From: Gemmatimonadales bacterium
GTDB taxonomy: Bacteria; Gemmatimonadota; Gemmatimonadetes; Palauibacterales; Palauibacteraceae
Length of the DNA: 8,377 bases
Assembly: GCA_030636765.1 (NCBI GenBank)
Contig: DAOVWI010000088.1
Coordinates: forward strand, 1-8,377
Reading direction: 5' to 3'
Of this stretch, positions 5,061 through 8,377 are shown one piece after another. The translations under genes were made by a program, and so were the position numbers. Every line of letters starts with the position of its first letter. The first letter of the stretch is position 1. The notes beneath the pieces were generated by a model. The model made no database searches. It was not told the DNA's origin and saw nothing but the letters and a program-made list of their open reading frames with translations.

Positions 5061-6332
5061 TCATATCGGCAGCCGCTTCCGGATCTTCGCCCACGTCGAT
5101 CCGATGTGCACCCAGTGCCCCGACGGCGTCCCTTCGATCGTTGCGCCGGCCACCGAGCGCAAGAACGCCTCGGGCCCGTCGAACGGATCCAGCCGCACGC
5201 GGCCGCCTCCGATCTCCGTCAGGAGGTGCGCGTCGCTCCCGGCCCCGACCGGGAGCGAGTGCCTCTCCGCCCAACGCCGCGCCCGTTCATTCCGTTCCGG
5301 GTCGTGCACACGCGCGTTGAAGGCCTCGACCAGGTCCACGAGACCCACGACGGACGAGAGGAACTCCTCGTCACCACCACGCCACCGATCGAACGGATGC
5401 GGCAGGTACGTGACGCCGCCCTGCCGATGCATCTCCGCCGCCACGTCCCGAAACGCCCCTCCGCGCGGGATGTGCTCCGACAGGAAGAGTCCGATCAGGT
5501 CGAGCCCCTCGGCCGTCCGGACCTCCTCGCCGACGATGACGAGATCCGGGGCGAGCCGCCGCGCCTCGAACGCTCCCTCGATCTCATCGTGATCGGTGAT
5601 CGCGATCCGATCCAGACCCACCCGGCGGGCGCGAGCCACGACATCCGCCGGCTCGCTCAGACAATCCTTCGAGTGGCGGGTGTGCATGTGGAGATCCACC
5701 GCCCAGCGGTCACGCGCCGCGGGGCAGGGGGCCGGTGCCAGCCGCTCGATCCTCTCCCATGCCCGGCGTGCGGCCTCCTCCAACTCCTCCAGCGACCCGG
5801 CGTTCTCGACAACGATATCGGCGCGCCGGCCCTTCTCCTCCGCCATCATCTGAGCGCCATCCAGCGCCGCGAACTCCTCTTCGGACATGCGCCTTGCGCT
5901 GCCGATCCGACGCTTGCGCTCCTCCAGCGGCGCATCCACGGTCACCACGACGTCGCACATCTCATCGAGATCCGTCTCGAAGAGGAGCGGCACCTCGATC
6001 ACCGCGATCGCCGTGCCGGCCGCCCGCGCCTCCTCCAGCCGCCCCTCCAGCAGCTCGAGCACGGCGGGGTGCACGATGTGCTCGAGCTCCCGGCGCGCCC
6101 CGGAATCACCGGCGACGATCCGCCTCAAAGCGCCTCGGTCCAGGCACCCATCCGGCGCCAGCACTCCCTCGCCCCACGTCGCACGAATCCTCTCAAACGC
6201 CGGGCGGCCCGGCCGGACCACCTCCCGAGCCATCTGATCCGTGTCGATACGGCGCGCGCCCCAACTCTCGAAAAGGCGCCCGACGGTGCTCTTGCCGGCA
6301 CCGATCGTGCCGGTCAGCCCGACCAGGATCAC
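5061..6332 (-). CDS. coaE: Fusion protein: dephospho-CoA kinase (CoaE) plus PHP-domain phosphoesterase
   Basis: One uninterrupted frame of 423 residues holds two enzymes. Residues 1-198 form a complete CoaE, which phosphorylates the 3'-OH of dephospho-CoA with ATP in the last step of CoA synthesis. The P-loop GTIGAGKST is at 8-16, DTDQMA at 30-35, HIVHP at 85-89, EVPLLFE at 113-119, and a lid region rich in arginine at 139-148. After a short proline/alanine linker (199-209) comes a TrpH-like PHP domain: DLHMHTRHSKD (H215, H217, D223), ITDHDEIEG (D247, H248), GEEV (E269, E270), LPHPF (H312) and GAGSDAH (D367, H369). These form a full set of likely metal ligands. CoaE alone is normally about 200 residues. 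Known PHP relatives cleave short oligonucleotides or pAp. The GTG start overlaps the upstream DHH gene stop as GTGA, with no clear ribosome site, implying translational coupling. Joint function is inferred. Confidence 0.93.
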   Translation of the reverse strand: MILVGLTGTIGAGKSTVGRLFESWGARRIDTDQMAREVVRPGRPAFERIRATWGEGVLAPDGCLDRGALRRIVAGDSGARRELEHIVHPAVLELLEGRLEEARAAGTAIAVIEVPLLFETDLDEMCDVVVTVDAPLEERKRRIGSARRMSEEEFAALDGAQMMAEEKGRRADIVVENAGSLEELEEAARRAWERIERLAPAPCPAARDRWAVDLHMHTRHSKDCLSEPADVVARARRVGLDRIAITDHDEIEGAFEARRLAPDLVIVGEEVRTAEGLDLIGLFLSEHIPRGGAFRDVAAEMHRQGGVTYLPHPFDRWRGGDEEFLSSVVGLVDLVEAFNARVHDPERNERARRWAERHSLPVGAGSDAHLLTEIGGGRVRLDPFDGPEAFLRSVAGATIEGTPSGHWVHIGSTWAKIRKRLPI

Positions 6333-7450
6333 GTTTCGATCAGCGAATCCGGCCGCTCCTCCGACACGCCGAGCGCCTCCAGAAAGTCCGACAGAATCGA
6401 CTCGGTGAGCGAGGCGGCTTCGTCATCCGTGAGGCCGCGGAGGCGAACCTGCCCGCCGGCCATCATGCCGTGGCCGCCGGCAGACCCTCGATCGCCGATC
6501 ACTCCCCGCACGAGCTCGCCGGCGTGCGCCACCGGTTGCGCCGTGCGTACCGAGACGAGAAGGCTCTCATCGTAGCGCCCCAGCGCCAGCGCCCAGTCGA
6601 TCCCCTCGGCCCGTATCAACAGATCGGCCAGCTCCGCCACCATGTCCGGGTAGGCCAGACGACCCACCGGCGCGACGATCACGGGCCCGTAGCGGCGAGC
6701 CTGTTCGAGCGCCTTGTGCACCGAGCGGAAGTAGCCCGCCGGAAGGCGTGGATGCCGGATGCGGCCGTACGCCTCCGGATCCGTTCGCGGGTACAGGTAG
6801 AGGCTGGCGGTGATGTCCGCGGCAGAGACCTCCCGACCCAGATCCGCCGTCTCCGATTGGACGCCGTAGAAGAGGCCGGTGGCCAGCTTCCGGTCGGGCT
6901 CCACCCCGGCAGCCCGCAGGTACTCGACCAGGATGGAGCAGTTCGCTCCGTACTCGGGCCGTACGTCGGCGAAAGGCGAAGCGGCCGTCTCGGATCGGAG
7001 GGGGTGGTGGTCGATCACGATGTTCGCGATGCGACCGGCCGGCAGCGCCAGGTTGCCTGCCCGCGGCTGCGTGTCGACGAGCGCCACCACCGTCCGCGGG
7101 GCGATCTCGGTGCTCTCCCCCAGCCGGAGGAATTCCACACCGAGCTCTTCGATGAGCGCCCGGTTCTCGGCTCGCCCGATGATGCCGCCGAAGGCCAATG
7201 TAGGCTCGAGGCCCCCACAGCTCTTCAGCAGGAATCCCAGGGCCGCCGCGGAAGCCAGCGCATCGGGATCCGGATTGTCGTGCGTGGCCACCAGGAGGTG
7301 CTCGGCCCCTTCCACGGCATGGAGGAGCGCCGCCAGCTGCGTAGCTTCCCTGCGGGTCACGGCCTCCGGTTCTCGCGGCCCGCTCTCGGAGGAGGGCTCG
7401 TCCCCCGGCGCATCGGGCTCGCGGGCCGACCCTGCGGAGCGTTCGGACAT
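6329..7450 (-). CDS. DHH/DHHA1-family phosphoesterase (second paralogue)
   Basis: This is a cytoplasmic metal-dependent phosphoesterase of 373 residues. The first 35 or so are polar, rich in E, S, P and G, and probably disordered. Then come motif I THDNPDPDALASA (H57, D61, D63), VALVDTQP (D126), the DHH triad at 147-149 in VIDHHP, and GVQSETADLG at 196-205, where the usual TDTG aspartate is replaced by a region with E200 and D203. The DHHA1 loop GSAGGHGMMAGG lies at 322-333. It is therefore an active-looking but different subgroup from the NrnA-type protein at 2142-3113. Substrates could be nano-RNA, pAp or a cyclic dinucleotide product; the sequence does not decide. The ATG at 7450, seven bases after the stop of the hydrolase gene, with AGG seven bases upstream, is preferred over an overlapping GTG at 7480. 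It overlaps the start of the coaE-PHP gene by four bases. Confidence 0.9.
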   Translation of the reverse strand: MSERSAGSAREPDAPGDEPSSESGPREPEAVTRREATQLAALLHAVEGAEHLLVATHDNPDPDALASAAALGFLLKSCGGLEPTLAFGGIIGRAENRALIEELGVEFLRLGESTEIAPRTVVALVDTQPRAGNLALPAGRIANIVIDHHPLRSETAASPFADVRPEYGANCSILVEYLRAAGVEPDRKLATGLFYGVQSETADLGREVSAADITASLYLYPRTDPEAYGRIRHPRLPAGYFRSVHKALEQARRYGPVIVAPVGRLAYPDMVAELADLLIRAEGIDWALALGRYDESLLVSVRTAQPVAHAGELVRGVIGDRGSAGGHGMMAGGQVRLRGLTDDEAASLTESILSDFLEALGVSEERPDSLIET

Positions 7451-7457
7451 CAGGCGC

Positions 7458-8120
7458 CTAACCAGCCAAGTCGATGGCACCCGTCAGGAACGGGTTGGTC
7501 AGCGCCTCGCGCTCGACGTTCGTGCCCGGCCCGTGTCCGGTGTGCAGGATGGTCGAGCCGGGCAGCCGGAGGATCTGCTCGCGGATGGAGCGAAGGAGAG
7601 TGGCGGTGTCACCGCCGGGCAGATCGGTGCGCCCGATCGATCCGGCGAAAACGCAGTCGCCCACGAACGCCCGTCCGTCCGTGCACAGTACGACCCCGCC
7701 CGGCGAGTGGCCGGGAGCGTGCCGAACCTCGAGCTCGATCCCCGCCAGACTCAGCTTCTGGCCGTGCGAGAGGTCATGATCCGGCGGAGGAGGAGGCTCG
7801 ATTTCCAGACCAAACGCGGCCGCCTGCTGGGAGGCCGCCCCGTACAGGGCGAGGTCGTCCGGGTGCAGGTAGACGGGAACGGAATGGACGCGCACAAGAG
7901 GAGCGACAGCCGCCACGTGGTCGATGTGCGCGTGGGTGAGCAGGATCGCCGTTGGCTCCGCCCCCCACTCCAAGAGCGCCTCCTCGATCCGGTTCGCATC
8001 GAAGCCCGGATCGATGACGAGCGCGCGCTCCTCGCCCTCTCTACGGACGAGAAAACAGTTGGCGAGAAACGGCCCGAGCTCGAGCCTCAGGATCTCCAGC
8101 GGATGCGACACGCGTCCCAC
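7458..8120 (-). CDS. Metallo-beta-lactamase-fold hydrolase, glyoxalase II-like
   Basis: This 220-residue protein is a compact single-domain MBL-fold enzyme. The metal-binding motif is THAHIDH (62-68: H63, H65, D67, H68). It is followed by H138 in APGHSPGG, D155 in FVGDCVFAGSIGR, and H196 in HTGHGPGTN, so the two-metal site is complete. The G-D-x-x-F-x-x-S-x-G-R-x-D pattern is typical of the glyoxalase II-like group of about 210 residues, which lacks the long C-terminal domain of classical GloB. The substrate is probably a thioester or similar hydrolysable metabolite, but this is not fixed by sequence. Start choice is uncertain: GTG at 8120 or GTG at 8111, neither with a strong ribosome site. 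It lies 20 bases after erpA and 7 bases before the DHH gene in one apparent transcript. Confidence 0.9.
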   Translation of the reverse strand: MGRVSHPLEILRLELGPFLANCFLVRREGEERALVIDPGFDANRIEEALLEWGAEPTAILLTHAHIDHVAAVAPLVRVHSVPVYLHPDDLALYGAASQQAAAFGLEIEPPPPPDHDLSHGQKLSLAGIELEVRHAPGHSPGGVVLCTDGRAFVGDCVFAGSIGRTDLPGGDTATLLRSIREQILRLPGSTILHTGHGPGTNVEREALTNPFLTGAIDLAG

Positions 8121-8140
8121 CGGAGTAACTCAGCGACCTT

Positions 8141-8377
8141 CTAAGCGGAGAAGGAGCTTCCGCAGCCGCACGTGGTCTTGGCGTTGGGGTTTTGCACCAC
8201 AAAGCCCGAGCCTCGAAAATCTTCCACAAAATCTACGGTAGCTTCCTCTAGATATGGCGCACTGTAGGAGTCGATCAAAACCTTGATTTCTCCTGCGAGG
8301 ACCTCCAAATCGCCATCTTTCTTGTCATCAAATGCAAACCCGTACTGGAATCCAGAGCATCCGCCTCCCTGGATGAA
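8141..8377 (-). CDS. erpA: A-type iron-sulfur cluster carrier ErpA/IscA family, C-terminal part (partial)
   Basis: The last 78 codons and a TAG stop are in the window; the N-terminus (roughly 30 residues in the family) lies beyond the right edge. The protein accepts and delivers Fe-S clusters to apo-enzymes in the cytoplasm. All three cluster cysteines can be seen: one in GGGCSGFQYGF near the window edge, and two in the C-terminal TTCGCGSSFSA. The run GFVVQNPNAKTTCGCGSSF is close to E. coli ErpA, which favours ErpA over IscA. Base composition is odd: I count 123 G or C in 237 bases (about 52%), with many AT-ending codons (TTT, GAT, AAA, TTG), against 44 of 60 in a stretch of the next gene (7501-7560). 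It appears to be an early gene in the operon leading to the MBL hydrolase, DHH and coaE-PHP genes. Confidence 0.92.
   Translation of the reverse strand, partial: FIQGGGCSGFQYGFAFDDKKDGDLEVLAGEIKVLIDSYSAPYLEEATVDFVEDFRGSGFVVQNPNAKTTCGCGSSFSA

Noticed and set aside
4174..5592. Plus-strand open frame of about 472 codons across the symporter start
   Set aside because: It is antisense to the LeuT-type gene and to coaE-PHP, crosses a promoter and repeat region, and shows no protein-like pattern.
4965..6575. Long plus-strand open frame of about 536 codons
   Set aside because: It is antisense to the coaE-PHP gene and part of the DHH gene, is rich in Arg, Pro and His with no domain, and arises from GC-rich codon bias on the other strand.
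5735..7939. Long plus-strand open frame of about 734 codons
   Set aside because: It runs antisense to three well-supported genes with complete catalytic motifs; its translation is low-complexity Arg/Pro/Ala with no recognisable family.

Overview
The window comes from a GC-rich bacterial chromosome with compact, mostly leftward (minus-strand) gene clusters. The mix of genes (a LeuT-type Na+ symporter, CcdA, a PerR-like Fur protein, two DHH phosphoesterases, a CoaE-PHP fusion, ErpA) would suit Gemmatimonadota or a similar environmental phylum. No rRNA or lineage marker is present, so that placement is a guess. Everything looks like core chromosome: I see no transposase, phage gene, tRNA or CRISPR array.

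Layout from left to right. (1) 2-136, plus strand: the last 44 codons of an ABC exporter ATPase, convergent with everything that follows. (2) 164-2048, minus strand: an unknown 126-aa protein gene, a PerR-like regulator gene and ccdA, read in that order. The first two have candidate promoters, and the perR promoter area carries a tandem direct repeat and an inverted repeat. (3) 2142-4944, minus strand: a LeuT-type amino-acid symporter, a 54-aa single-membrane-segment MetS-like protein, and an NrnA-type DHH phosphoesterase. The set is preceded by a promoter with a perfect TTGACA box and two nearly identical 19-bp direct repeats. (4) 5061-8377, minus strand: a tight operon of erpA (cut by the window edge), a metallo-beta-lactamase-fold hydrolase, a second DHH phosphoesterase, and a 423-aa protein joining dephospho-CoA kinase (CoaE) to a PHP phosphoesterase domain. 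Gaps are 20 nt and 7 nt, then a 4-nt GTGA overlap.

The most interesting theme is 3'-phosphate nucleotide chemistry. CoaE adds the 3'-phosphate of CoA. Use of CoA to prime acyl carrier proteins releases 3',5'-ADP (pAp). NrnA-type DHH enzymes and some TrpH-type PHP enzymes remove a phosphate from pAp. A CoaE-PHP fusion co-transcribed with one DHH enzyme, with a second DHH enzyme in the next operon, suggests a module linking CoA synthesis to pAp or short-oligonucleotide turnover. The domains are visible in the sequence; the coupling is inference.

Other points: the DHH gene at 2142-3113 has no canonical start codon that would include the family's N-terminal helix, and erpA is much less GC-rich than its neighbours.
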